Positions 11,069 through 21,553 of a DNA stretch of 64,000 bases are shown here, in pieces. The notes under the pieces were generated by a model, which saw only the letters and a program-made list of their open reading frames with translations, did no database searches and was not told where the DNA came from. A program made the position numbers and the translations under genes. This DNA is from Protea cynaroides (taxonomy: Eukaryota; Streptophyta; Magnoliopsida; Proteales; Proteaceae). Where the stretch lies: assembly GCA_028583415.1 (NCBI GenBank), contig CM053276.1:65300600-65364599 (forward strand), in the 5' to 3' direction. The number at the start of each line of letters is the position of its first letter. Within the stretch, counting starts at the first letter, position 1.

Positions 11069-13341
11069 TGTCACACCCCAATTCTACACCATTCAGAACA
11101 GTGTAATGAACCGCTAATAAACCAATGGTTCAACCAGGATCTCTAATAGGCGGTATCCATTAAAAATAAAACCATGCACATCTACAACCATAATCAGAAT
11201 AAATACACAATAGCGGAAGTCTTATAGTAAATGAACCGAGAACTCTAAATGTAATAATCATAATTAAAATATTAAGTCATTGTTGTATCAACTGGGACAT
11301 AAATAAATAAAATATCAATTACATCCTTTTATAAATTCAAATAAATCCTAATAGAATACGTATGAGTTGCACTCGCATGAGGGGTCATGCGCATCCTCTA
11401 AGTCTTCAGCGTCCATTGCAGCAACACGTGCATACACCGGATTATTTATATAATCTGCAACTGTAGTACCTGCATCATCAACTAAAAATATTCGACATCG
11501 AGAGGGTGAGCACACATTATGGCTCAGTGAGCAAACAAAACAATGCAACAAACATATGCATGCACTCAATTCATATCTTTGGTCTGATTTATAAGTTTGC
11601 AATGTGCTATAGAAAGGATAGGTGATCACCGCACCTCTATGCACGAGAGTGTGGATACGCCCAATGAAAGCGAATCTGTCGCCTGCAGCACCCATAATGG
11701 CACAATATACCCCGATGAAAACGACATCGAAGTATCGATTGATACCATACCAACAAATAAACCCCTGCTGGCTAGGGTTGCAAACTGGGCTCGCAACTAA
11801 CCAATCCTAATGTCAAACAGTGTATCCAAGGCCTCACCCCAACATCCCTCAGAACGCCCATAGTGATAGGGCTAAGACCCCCCGGCAGAGTCAGAGACTA
11901 CACGGTCCGAGACCACCTCCCCTCATACATCATGAGTAATAGTTCTACTAAAGTAATGGCGATACGACGATGCTAATGCACAAGACTTGAGTTAGAGATA
12001 GAGCTAGAGTGCTGAGGCCCGGCCTATGACACCCCCCTGATACTCGCTCGCATCAAGCACATCAACCACTTGCTTAGTGGACATGACTTGAATAGACAAC
12101 GGCACAATATACCCCGATGAGAACGGCATCAAAGTACCGGTTGATACCATCCCTACCCGCACCATGTACACTAACTAAGCACAAACATTCACATGGTTAT
12201 TCCTATCATCATCATCATCATCATCATCATGTTATAATCAATAAATTTAAATATGCATGAACAGTAATAATAGAAATATTAGATGATATGTTGAATGCAC
12301 ATTACAAACATACACGCATTGAATCAATCATGGTATTGGACTTAAGAAATAAAACAGTTTATTATTAACCAATTAGTTTAGGTCTTGTTCCCTCACATTT
12401 ACTTGATCGCAGGTCCTCTTTCAAGCTTGGGGGTCGATGCTAGGGTCGGAGGTTCCATCGACCCTGGGTGCGACCACCCACAGTCTGGACTTCCCGAACA
12501 CTGGGGGTCGATGATCAGGGTCTGGTAGGGTCGATTGGCCATCGACCCCCCGTGCGACCCCCTATGGATCTAGTTAATTTTTCCTCCTACAGTCCATTCT
12601 TCGTGTTTGGGGTCCTATGGCTGGCTTCTACAATCCATTCCATACATGTTCTATGGTCTAGAACCGTAGTTCACTCACCTATATGGCTTTCATGATTTCT
12701 CCCATGGTTTTCCATGAAAACCTGAAAAGCTAACCATGGGTGGATGATTTGGGTTTCTCCTAGATCATTCCCTCTTCTCTATCTATTCTAAGGTCTGTAG
12801 AATTACATGGAGATAGTATCCATACCTGAGAATTAGGCTTGTGTTCTGAAGCCTTCTCTTTGATCTTCTTCTCCACATTCCTCCTCTTCTCTTTCTCTTT
12901 CTCTTCTCTTCTCTTTCTCTCAATCCAATTAGGGTTCTAAAAGGAGTGAAAGAGGCTTAGGGACGTCCTATTTATAGAGTAGAAACTCCCAAAATAAGTT
13001 CCATTGAGATTAGGAAATAATCCCATTGAAATTTGGAAAGTTTCCAAATCACGGTTTCTGTCGGTAGACTGGGGTCGATGAGGGGGTCGGAGATCCCATC
13101 GACCCCTGGTTTTAAAATGTCCGACCCCCGGTTGAAAACTGAGGGTCTGACTTTTTGTGCTGGGGGGGGGTCTGACCCCACCTCACTGGGTGTGCGACCC
13201 TCGCCCTTTTTGAGTGTTTTTGGGTCAGTTTAATACCTGGGATCACGATCTCCTTCACGCACTTGGTCCATTTGGCTCGAACACGATGGGTAGACCTGGT
13301 TCAAGGTGGTAAGACTGGGTTAGATTGACACGGGTCTTAAA
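11069..13341 (-). mobile_element. Solo LTR 1, chromovirus type, minus orientation
   Basis: A 2273-bp sequence opening TGTCACACCCCAATTCT and closing GGGTCTTAAA, with a perfect 5-bp TSD and no internal domain: a solo LTR left by LTR-LTR recombination. It aligns along its length with the LTR at 21554-24036. Read on the minus strand it ends GGGGTGTGACA, like the chromovirus LTRs ending at 18241 and 39767, so it is in minus orientation. A CAT/TCA microsatellite lies at 12208-12231. Open frames inside it are not genes. Confidence 0.88.
12969..12976 (-). promoter_or_regulatory. TATA box of solo LTR 1
   Basis: TATAAATA on the minus strand, followed downstream by a GA-rich tract (complement of 12860-12925). 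The same arrangement (TATATAAA, 23665-23672) occurs in the related LTR, which supports it as the LTR promoter. Confidence 0.5.
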
Positions 13342-13346
13342 GCACG
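13342..13346. repeat. TSD of solo LTR 1, right (GCACG)
   Basis: Exact copy of 11064-11068. Confidence 0.9.
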
Positions 13347-14257
13347 TGTCTCCCCTTGGTTGGGATCGGCATATCTAGTACGGTCAAAATCTTGATAGGG
13401 TTGGCCTCTATCCCATGGTTGGACACCATGAAGCCAAGGAACTTTCCAGATGTGACGCCGAATGCATACTTGGTGGGATTCAATTGCATGTGCTAATGTC
13501 GGTGTACACCGAATGCTTCATTTAAATCCTTCAGGTGGTTGTTCCCAGCCAAATTTTTGACTAGCATGTCATCAGCATAGACTTCGACATTTCAGCCGAT
13601 CTACTTCTCCTTTAACCTTGTTCACTAATCTTTGGTATGTTGCATCGGTGTTTTTCAATCCAAAGGGCATGTCGTTGTAGCAGAACATACCCCGATTAGT
13701 TACAAATGCAATCTTTTCAGTTCTGCCTTGTGCATCTAGATTTGGTTGTAGCCTAAGTATGCATTCATGAAGCTGAGTTGGTCATGTCCTGCTGTGGCGT
13801 CGATCAATTGGTCAATTCATGGGAGAGGGAAGCTATCCTTGGGGCATGCCTTATTGAGGTCTGAGAAGTCGATGCAAATTCACCACTTGTTGTCTTTCTT
13901 AGGAACCATCATGACATTGGAGACCCATTTCGGGTAAGTGACTTCCCGTATGAAGTTGGCCTTAAGTAGTTTGTCGACCTCCTTATCAATGAGCCTTTTC
14001 TTTCCTGGGGCAAATGATCTTTTCTTCTAACATACTGGGCGGTATTGTGGGTTGATGCCTAGGCAATGTTTTGCCACTTCCCTCGAAATGCTAGGCATGT
14101 CGGATGCCAACCACGCGAAGACGTCTGCATTATGGCATAAGAAGGTGATCAACTCTGTTTTCCATTGTTCTTCAAGAGTTGAGCCTATCTAAACGGTCCT
14201 TTATGAGTTTGTCTCACATAGGGGAACCGTGAAAAGGTCCTCGACAGGGGCCCCACT
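13347..14257 (-). pseudogene. Tat element reverse transcriptase (decayed)
   Basis: Minus-strand RT in broken frames. From right to left: NADVFAWLASDMPSI, VSNVMMVPKKDN, CIDFSDLNKACPKDSFPLP, IDQLIDATAGHDQLSFMNAY, a decayed MPFGLKN region and VEVYADDMLVKN. The polymerase motif thus reads YADD. Stops surround the YADD motif and a frameshift lies near 13740. The domain ends at the solo-LTR insertion point; the RNase H part resumes on the other side of that LTR. Confidence 0.8.
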
Positions 14258-15130
14258 TCATTGGTTGGGGTCGTCCCTCAGATCTTTAAATTGTATTGGG
14301 AAGGCCTCAGCTGGTTTTTTGAGGCCGATCAGTTCGACTGAATAACAAATTCGGGCTACTAGCTGATCCGTCTTGCATTCTCTGGTGCCTCTGGGGGTGG
14401 AAAATTTTATTACCAAGTGGTATGTAGATGGGACAGATTGGAGGGCTCGAAGCCCAGGTCGATCGAGTAAAGCATTGTAGGAAGAGGGCACATCGACGAC
14501 CAAGAAGTTCATCATGACTCGTGCCTCCTTAGGGTAAGAACCGGCTTTGATAGTCACCAAATCTCTAGAGAAGTTAATTAGTGGGTAGTCCACTAGCAAA
14601 AGGGGATCTTGAGGTATTTCCATGTGCTGGAAGGCTTGCCAATATATTATGTCCGTGGAGCTACTAGTGTCCACCATAATCTTGTGTACGTCACTATCGT
14701 CGATGTGCAGAGTGATAAAAATGGCATCATCATGAGGGACTTCTAATCCGCATAGGTCTTCATTACTGAAGATTAAGAAGTCCCCAGTTCTCATCCTTTT
14801 ACCAAGCCATTCGGTGGACTTTACACTCCTTGTGTAGGCCTTCTGGGCCTTAGCGGATGTGTTTCTAGATGCGGAGCTGCCGGTGATGGTCATCGCCTTT
14901 TGTCCTTCACTTGTGGGGTCAAACTTCATACTGTCCTCCGGGGCCAAGGTGGCCACCGTGGTCAATGCAGGTCGGTCATTTGTGACTCGGTTTTTGATGA
15001 CCGAGACGATGCCAATGGTCTCTAGATTCGACGCCCTTACAGGGGGAATATAATTCAGTGGCATGATTCGGATAGCATTGACGAGGTCGAAGGGGCAGTC
15101 GATGAGCTGGTCGGGGGGATCCAACACCAT
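14258..15130 (-). CDS. Tat element protease-region open frame (290 codons)
   Basis: The longest intact frame in the element, covering the gag-protease linker and the aspartic protease. The active-site loop reads MVDTSSSTDI instead of D-T/S-G followed by SA; D-T-S is retained but the next small residue is changed. YNALLDRPGLRALQSVPSTYH is the conserved flap/C-terminal segment of retrotransposon proteases of this group. It is a remnant of the polyprotein rather than an independent gene; gag upstream and RT downstream are in broken frames. Confidence 0.7.
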   Translation of the reverse strand: MVLDPPDQLIDCPFDLVNAIRIMPLNYIPPVRASNLETIGIVSVIKNRVTNDRPALTTVATLAPEDSMKFDPTSEGQKAMTITGSSASRNTSAKAQKAYTRSVKSTEWLGKRMRTGDFLIFSNEDLCGLEVPHDDAIFITLHIDDSDVHKIMVDTSSSTDIIYWQAFQHMEIPQDPLLLVDYPLINFSRDLVTIKAGSYPKEARVMMNFLVVDVPSSYNALLDRPGLRALQSVPSTYHLVIKFSTPRGTRECKTDQLVARICYSVELIGLKKPAEAFPIQFKDLRDDPNQ

Positions 15131-15469
15131 ATGGGAGAGAGGCAGCCTTGTCCGGACTAGCCGATGGTGGGAAATTTTGGGGTTGGTCTACACAAGCGGT
15201 CGCCCCCTAGTCTCCAATGTATTGAGGATTCTCCCGACTTCGTGCACTTGCTAAGGGACTGGATCGAGTACTAGGATAAATTGGGCTCGGATGACACCAA
15301 CTGCCCTTTGTGCTAAAGTGGGTGCTCCATCTTGTCTTTCGTCGCACCTTGGGGCATCTTCGATCTATCGGTTTCTTTGTCTTCTTTCATTTCCCTCTTC
15401 TCTCCTGTCGTTATCCAATGGTTTTCGTCTAGCATCTGTCCCATGTCCCACGTCAACCACCCTTTCCAC

Positions 15470-17105
15470 TTCTCTCTATCATTTTCGCGTGGGGGATCTC
15501 TCCCCAGGGGGTGGTGGTGGTGCTCTTGCATCCTCTCGAGCCATCGCTGGCACCCTCAGCGCGTCATGGTCAACATATTGGCCATAATATCCCCTTCTGA
15601 TGAGGTCCTCGATCTCAGCTTGTAAGTATCGACACTTATCAATGGTATGTACGATGTCGTGGTGATACCGATAATAATTGTTCGGATTCTGTCTTCGAGC
15701 CTTGGTCACAACCTTTGGCGGCTTTTAACGGTAGTCATCCTTTTCAATTAATGTATACATAGCAACCAATGGCCTGTCTAAAGGGGTGTAATCGTCAAAT
15801 CTTCTCAGTATCCCCTGGCTCTAGCCTCTTCTCTCCTTGACCGCTTATGTTCACCAAGTTGTATAGCCTCCTTTGCTTCATCTCCCTTCCTGCCTGGGGT
15901 ACTATGCATACCCTTGTTGGCCTCATAAATTTCATTTACGGTAGCAAATTTCTCGCAACAAGCCAAGAGCTCCTGGAGATCAGCTGGTTCCTTCTTGGCG
16001 ATGGAGAATCGAAGTTTTTCATCAGTGACTGCCACTCTTAGGGTGGTGAAATAAACTGAATCCTCGATGTCTTTAACCTACAGTACTTTCAGGTTGAATC
16101 TGGCCAGGAAGGCACGCAGGGACTCCCTGGTTGTTGCTTTAGATTCATGAGGTGTGCGCTTATCTTTTTCTGCACTTGGCTTCCTTGAATGTGCATCCAA
16201 AACAACTTGTTTAATGTTTGGAATCCATGTATTGACCTTGGGGGGAGGTTGCTGAACCACATCTGCGCTGCTTCATTCAAGGTTAGTGGAAACGCCGTAC
16301 ACATGATCGCGTCTGGATTAGAGTAAAGCCTCATAGCTCCCACAAAATGATTTAAATGTTTAATTGGGTCGGTGGATCCGTCGTAGGTATCCACGGGCGG
16401 CATGCTGTAGTGCTTGGGTAAAGGCACTCTCATGATAATATCGATGAGGGGGTTGTCTGTTGAGTAATCCTTCTCCATATCCATGTTATGATCGGCCCTC
16501 TCCATGACTTCAATCTTTTGCTAGAGCTGAACCAATTATTCTTCAATTCGCGCAGCCGCCTCCATGCGCATTGGGAGTCTTACTTTGTCATTAGGTTGTA
16601 CGACGGCCTCCAATGGCGAAGTGCAGTCCTCAATGCCTTTGTCCTGCCGTTCGACATTAGGAAGTAGTCTGAGGCTTTCCTTGATGGGTATCCAACCTTG
16701 CTGAGTAGTAGAGCCGGCCCCACTTTCCTCTTGATGGGTGTGAGCCTCTCTTGCCCCTCCCTAAGCTTGGGACTGTCTGGGCCTGTAATGCCGAGGGGGC
16801 TCTAGAGGAGGATTGTTTTGAGGAGCTGGGCGATATGGGGGAATAACCCCAACAGGGGGCCTCGAGGTGGCACCTATTGGTGGGTGCTGGGCTGCCTGCA
16901 AAGCCCTTGTTACTTCTTCCAACTGTTGCACTATGGCATCAAACCATTCATAGGTGATGTAATCCTTTGGTGGTGACTCAGGTGTAGCCCTTTTTTCTTT
17001 CCTCTGTGCTGGTCTTCCTTCCGATTGGCTGGCATCATGAATGTTCATGGGTGAGTTACGCGGGTTGAGATGGACCGTGTGGCTTTTCGTCCTTTGGGGA
17101 CTCAT
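15470..17105 (-). pseudogene. Tat element gag (decayed)
   Basis: Minus-strand gag. A proline-rich N-terminus (probable start complement of 17103-17105) is followed by the gag core: PLIDIIMRVPLPKHYSMPPV, YDGSTDPIKHLNHFVGAMRL and DAIMCTAFPLTLNEAAQMWF (16440-16270). A helical segment (SIAKKEPADLQELLACCEKF, ~15990) and a zinc-knuckle relic (YYRYHHDIVHTIDKCRYLQ, ~15650) complete it. The first knuckle cysteine is replaced by Y. Stops near 16764 and 16540 and frame changes near 16110 make it non-functional. Confidence 0.8.
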
Positions 17106-17160
17106 GCTTAAAGATTTCATTCCGAAGTTAACCTTCTGATTCTGGATCGCCCAAGGGCCC

Positions 17161-17176
17161 CATGGTAGGCACCAAA
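17161..17176 (-). other. Primer-binding region of the Tat element
   Basis: On the minus strand TTTGGTGCCTACCATG directly follows the 5' LTR. It resembles the TTTGGCGCC-type primer sites of Tat elements. The tRNA is not assigned. Confidence 0.6.
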
Positions 17177-17177
17177 C

Positions 17178-17651
17178 TATTTCGGCAAAATTCCATATCC
17201 GAAGTTCGTGGTGCTGATGGGGCCTATAAGACAAAGACAAGAGACAAGAGAGGGGCCGGTTCCACTTCGATGCCAAAGTTAGGAATCTATGAATAGTCAA
17301 TGGGCTTGAGATCCGAGCCCACCTTTTATGTGGTGGGGCAAGAGAGAAATCTTGATTCTAAAGTGTTAGAATGAGAATCCCAAGAATGAGTAATTAATGT
17401 TTACGTACCTGAATCCTCAGGATTTGATCTATTTATAGTGAATAATATTTTTTCATAAATATCGATTTTACCCTTTGTTGTATTTGATGCCTAAAATGTC
17501 CTCATAATAGCTTAGAAATGGCATTTTTACCCTCTCCCATTTAACTGGATTTATGGGGATGCTTTATTGGATCCATGCGGGAATGTAAACGTGGTTTGAT
17601 ATAGTCTTAGGTGTCACCATTGTATTGGTGACGTGGGAGATTTCTCCAACA
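17178..17651 (-). repeat. Tat element 5' LTR
   Basis: A 474-bp partner of 3029-3517. The inner terminal CA (minus strand) has mutated to TA; the outer end TGTTGGAG (minus strand) is intact. A TATA box lies at 17430-17437 on the minus strand. Confidence 0.9.
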
Positions 17652-17656
17652 CTTGT
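17652..17656. repeat. Target site duplication, right copy (CTTGT)
   Basis: Exact copy of 3024-3028. Confidence 0.9.
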
Positions 17657-18241
17657 GTGTGCTAATTTCTCACTGAGGGTGTGGTTTTGCTCACCCCTTG
17701 TACATACAAATTTTTGGATTATTTTGCAAGTAATAATTCTATTGGTAATGAAGTAATTGAAGATGAAGTATTGGAAGATGATTCGCATGATTCCTCATGT
17801 GAATGTGATGACTGTTTCTATGGTTAAGGGACAAGGTCTTGCTGATAAAAAGATATGAAGACATCTTGATCTGAGAGACAAGATCTCATTTAGACTTTAT
17901 TTTAGTTTCAGTATTAGTTATATTATTTGTTTTCTGACATTGTTTGAACCGTGATAGTTGGTTTGAATATTTAATTACTTGCTATTATTTATCTATGTCT
18001 TGGTTACAACATAAACATCTATGATGCATTTAGCACATTTAAACATGATTTCTGGTTTAATATATTGATTATGCTATTATTCTGATTGATTCTGATTAAT
18101 TTTGATTTTACCATTGATCGATATTGTGATTGATGGAATAATTGTGATTCGTAAGTATTGTGAACAGATTCTAGTATGGTAGTACTTGCATTGCATGGAA
18201 TCCATGGTCATACCAAAACACCATGGTTTTGGGGTGTGACA
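17657..18241 (+). mobile_element. Chromovirus 3' LTR, right part
   Basis: Continuation of the LTR begun at 657. It closes ccatggttttggggtgtgaca. A block at 17785-17820 (gatgattcgcatgattcc...gtgaatgtgatgac) has counterparts in the other chromovirus LTRs of this window. Confidence 0.8.
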
Positions 18242-20408
18242 ATATATTTGCTCTACCTTAACATGGGCGGTTTGTATCCACCTTCCATTAAACAAGCTTG
18301 ATGTGTTAAACCGTTCATCGTTGATACGTCAATCTCAAAAAATGACCATAAATTTCCCATCACGACATAGATACATTGGTTAAAAAATTTTTTACCAGTT
18401 TGTTCACACATGAACCGCCTTTGCTAACCATCCCTGATGAAAACAATAAGTGAATATATCTATTTCAATTTCCTTGAATTCGGTAAGCTAAGTGGTCAAA
18501 TCTTAGTGTCTCAGATGATCCATTTTGGAATTTAGAGGCCCCAAGACCAATCACAGGGTTCACTGAAACCAACTAAATTGACTTGGATAATATCCATTTG
18601 CCCATTTTCATCAAGGGAGCTAACTTTGTTTGTTCGAGTCGTCCCTTATTGTTCATGTAACTTCTTTCCACTCCTATCAATCTTGTACCCTAATAAGTGT
18701 CCATTTGACCTTCTCCATTACCAATCTAATTAAGTTAAACATCAACCATATCTACCCTTTAGATAAGAATCCCTACAACCTGGAGACTACTAGAGCTCCC
18801 ATCTCAAGATCCATCCAAGTCATTCTTTCTAGGAAATTCAATGAAGTCAACCCGATCAAGCACCCGATCTTGTAGAAAACAAGCTAACCAAATTTGGAAA
18901 ACATGACCAATGTCTCCATGAGCTTGGTTTAATATAGCATGCAATTTAGGTAGCAATAGGCATCTACACTTGAAGTAGTTTACAATACCCCTACACAGGT
19001 AGCCCTTATGCAGGTTTAACCATTACTCTCGATTCATTTCTTAGTTGATGTCATAACTGAAGAGAGTTCAATTCATAGGAAGCAGTTGTCACGAGTTAGC
19101 TCCTAGGTAGGTTCAACCATGTTATTAGTTCCTATTCCTCCCTGCATGAACCTCGGTCCAATCAAAGCTTTTGTTCAAAATTTCATGTCATAACTGAAGA
19201 GAGTTCACTTCATAGGAAGGGTTGTCATGAGTTAGCCCCTAAGTCTGTTCAAACATCACCTCCAGTTCAGACTCTTGGTCATGATGAAATTAAGAAGAGT
19301 TCTAGTTGTCCCAATTAATCTATCCTTAGTCTCTAGCATTTAGGGCCTAGTTCATGATTGTCTTCCTTGAGCCCTGTCAATATGGACCATTTCAATTAAA
19401 CCATTTGCCTCGAGCCATTAAAGTCCAGTCCATCATTGTCACCCTTCGCCCTTGTCAATTTGGCCCCTGTCAATATGGCCCATTTCAATCAAACCATTTA
19501 CCTCGAGTCATTAGAGCCCAGTCCATCATTATCATCATTGTCTTTTACCAATATGGTCCATTTCAATCAAACCATTTGTCAATGGTCTAGGGTTTGGGGG
19601 GTTTGGGATAGTATTATAAATACTAGGTTTAGAGTCCCTGCAACCCAAGTTATATTATTCTTCTCTGCCCCTATATGTAGAGAGATTGAAAGGGGATCTC
19701 CTAAGGCCTATAGAAGACTCAAACCAAAGCGTGGATTCATGCAAAAAACAATCTCTATGAATAAATATGTTTTACATTGTTTATATTATTTCCCATTGTA
19801 TTCTAGGTATTGTATGGAGATCGTCACGGGTTGGAGATAAACCAACCTGGTCTATTATGGGGTGGTCCAGGGTTTGGGATAATATTATAAATACTAGGTT
19901 TAGAGTCCATGCAACCCAAGTTATTTTATTCCTCTCTTTGCTCCTATACGTAGAGAAATTGAAAGGGGATCTCCTGAGGGCTATGGAAGACTCAAACCAA
20001 AGCATGGATTCAGGAGGAAAACAATCTCTACGAACATGTTTTACATTGTTTATATTATTTCCTATTTGGGTTCACATAACAGCAAGCCCATTTAGGATAA
20101 AAAAGGGTAAGAATGCCCAAACAATTTTACTCCAAAAGGTCTTATGCAAACAGCCCCCCTCCCCAGACATTACTAATTATTAAGACTAAATGGGCTAAAA
20201 CAAAAACATAGACATTTAACATATAAAGACCCAAACGTTTTAAGCCAAATCAGGCCCATTAGAGCTTCAAAAAATCTTAAACCCACTAAGAGAACTTAAT
20301 TAAAATAAAACCCAAAAAAAAATTTAAACAAATAAAAGCCAATTATGTCTCAAAACAAAACCCAGCCTATGAGATAATGTATACAAAAAAGGTCCCTAAT
20401 CCCATAAG
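18242..20408. other. Intergenic stretch with local direct repeats; no gene recognised
   Basis: AT-rich non-coding DNA. Three repeat sets are visible: a ~60-bp block (tgtcataactgaagagagtt) near 19049 repeated near 19195; a ~90-bp block (caatatggcccatttcaa) at 19377, 19470 and ~19557; and a ~200-bp pair described separately. No open frame has a recognisable product. Confidence 0.6.
19597..20063. repeat. Direct repeat pair, ~200 bp, 271 bp apart
   Basis: 19597-19795 and 19868-20063 are about 90% alike, sharing attataaatactaggttt, aaaggggatctcct and gttttacattgtttatatta. A TATA-like attataaata starts each copy. The pair could be the LTRs of a very small non-autonomous element, but I find no TG...CA ends or target duplication. 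Confidence 0.6.
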
Positions 20409-21090
20409 GCCCAGTTTGATAACACTCAGTTGGAGCTACAAGGGAGCTACTTTTGGTCTGGATTCTTTGTCTACTTCTCTAAAGTCAAGTTTTTTGGAGT
20501 ATAATGTTGTTTGGTAATGCTACCTAGAATCAATTCCAGAGCTTATTCTAGAACTTATTGGAGACAGTGGTGGTGGTTGGTGGTAGGTGATGGTGACGGT
20601 GGTGACGGTGGCCTGGGTAATGGTGGTGGCGGTGGTGGCAGTGGTGGTGGGTGGTAGTGGCAGCAGTGGTGGTGAGTGGTGTGGCATCTATGGTGATGGT
20701 GGTCGTGGGTGGGTGGTGGTGGTGGGGGGGTAGTGTGGCCAAAGTGGTGATGGTGGTAGCGGTGGTGGCGGTGGTGGTGGTAGTGGCGGTGGCTATGGTG
20801 GTGGCGGTAGCTGCTATGATGGTTGTAGCTGCGGCGAAGGTGGGGAAGTGGTGGTAGTGGTAGTGTCGGCGGAGGTAGTGGTGGCGAAGGTTACCGCGAT
20901 GGTGGTGGAGGTGGCCGTGGCGGCTGTGGTGGTGGCTATGGTGGTGCTAGTGGTGGTGGTGGTGGTGGTGGTGCTAGTGGTGGTGGTGGTGGTGGGGTGG
21001 TGGTGGTGGCGATGGTGATAGTGGGTGGGCGGTGGTGGTTGTGGTGGTGGCAGTGGCAGTGGTGGTGGTGATGACAGTGGGTGGTGGTAG
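20409..21090. mobile_element. TIR DNA element end with GGT-rich core (truncated)
   Basis: Starts GGCCCAGTTTGATAACACT, a terminus shared with elements at 33151 and 37560. After ~150 bp of shared terminal sequence (gttgtttggtaatgctacc, agaatcaattccagag) comes about 530 bp dominated by GGT/GGC/GAT triplets (20561-21090). The core ends abruptly at a reverse transcriptase fragment, so the right terminus is missing. Gly/Val or Thr/His open frames on either strand are artefacts of the repeat. Confidence 0.6.
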
Positions 21091-21548
21091 AAGCTTCTAT
21101 CCCTCGCTGGGATACCATGAATCTGATGAATTTCCCTGAGTGTACACCAAAGGCGCATTTTATCGGGTCAGCTTTATATTGTGCCGCTATAGTACCTCGA
21201 AGGCCTCTCAAAGATCGTCAATATGTGTTCTCGCCTTGAGGCTCTTTATTAAGAAATCATCGACATGCACCTCCATGCTCCTTCCTATCTGGCCCTTGAA
21301 AATTTTGTTTACTAGCAGTTGATAGGTAGCCCTTGCATTTTTTTGGCCGAAGGGTATCACTTTATAGCAGTAGCTCCCTTGGCTCGTAATGAAGCTTGTA
21401 CTTTCTTCGTCTTCTTGACTCATAGGGATTTGGTTATATCCCGAGCAAGCATCCATGAGGGAGAGTAATTTATGCCCCCAGGTGGCATCTATCAATTGAT
21501 CTATCTGAGGCAAGGGGTAGCAATCTTTTGGGCTATTTTATTTAGATC
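21091..21548 (-). pseudogene. Tat-like element 2, reverse transcriptase C-terminal part
   Basis: Minus-strand RT from the DLNK motif onward: SPKDCYPLPQIDQL (after a one-base frameshift), KLLSLMDACSGYNQIPMSQE, SYCYKVIPFGQKNARATYQL and MEVHVDDFLIKS. The polymerase motif reads HVDD. The domain stops at 21091 against the GGT-rich core; the RNase H and integrase that should follow are absent, so the element is 3'-truncated. Confidence 0.8.
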
Positions 21549-21553
21549 GATAT

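Larger units (their letters stand above)
3029..17651 (-). mobile_element. Complete Ty3/gypsy Tat-type retrotransposon, minus strand
   Basis: A 14.6 kb element bounded by two similar LTRs and a perfect 5-bp target duplication. On the minus strand the order is 5' LTR, primer site, gag, protease, reverse transcriptase, RNase H, integrase, long 3' region, 3' LTR. That domain order is Ty3/gypsy, and the absence of a chromodomain together with the style of gag and RNase H motifs suggest the Tat/Ogre/Retand lineage. The 3' region (3518 to ~8700) carries two tandem arrays and an antisense gene, which is known for Tat-type elements. All coding regions contain stops and frameshifts. A 2.27 kb solo LTR interrupts it between the RT and RNase H regions. 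Confidence 0.88.
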
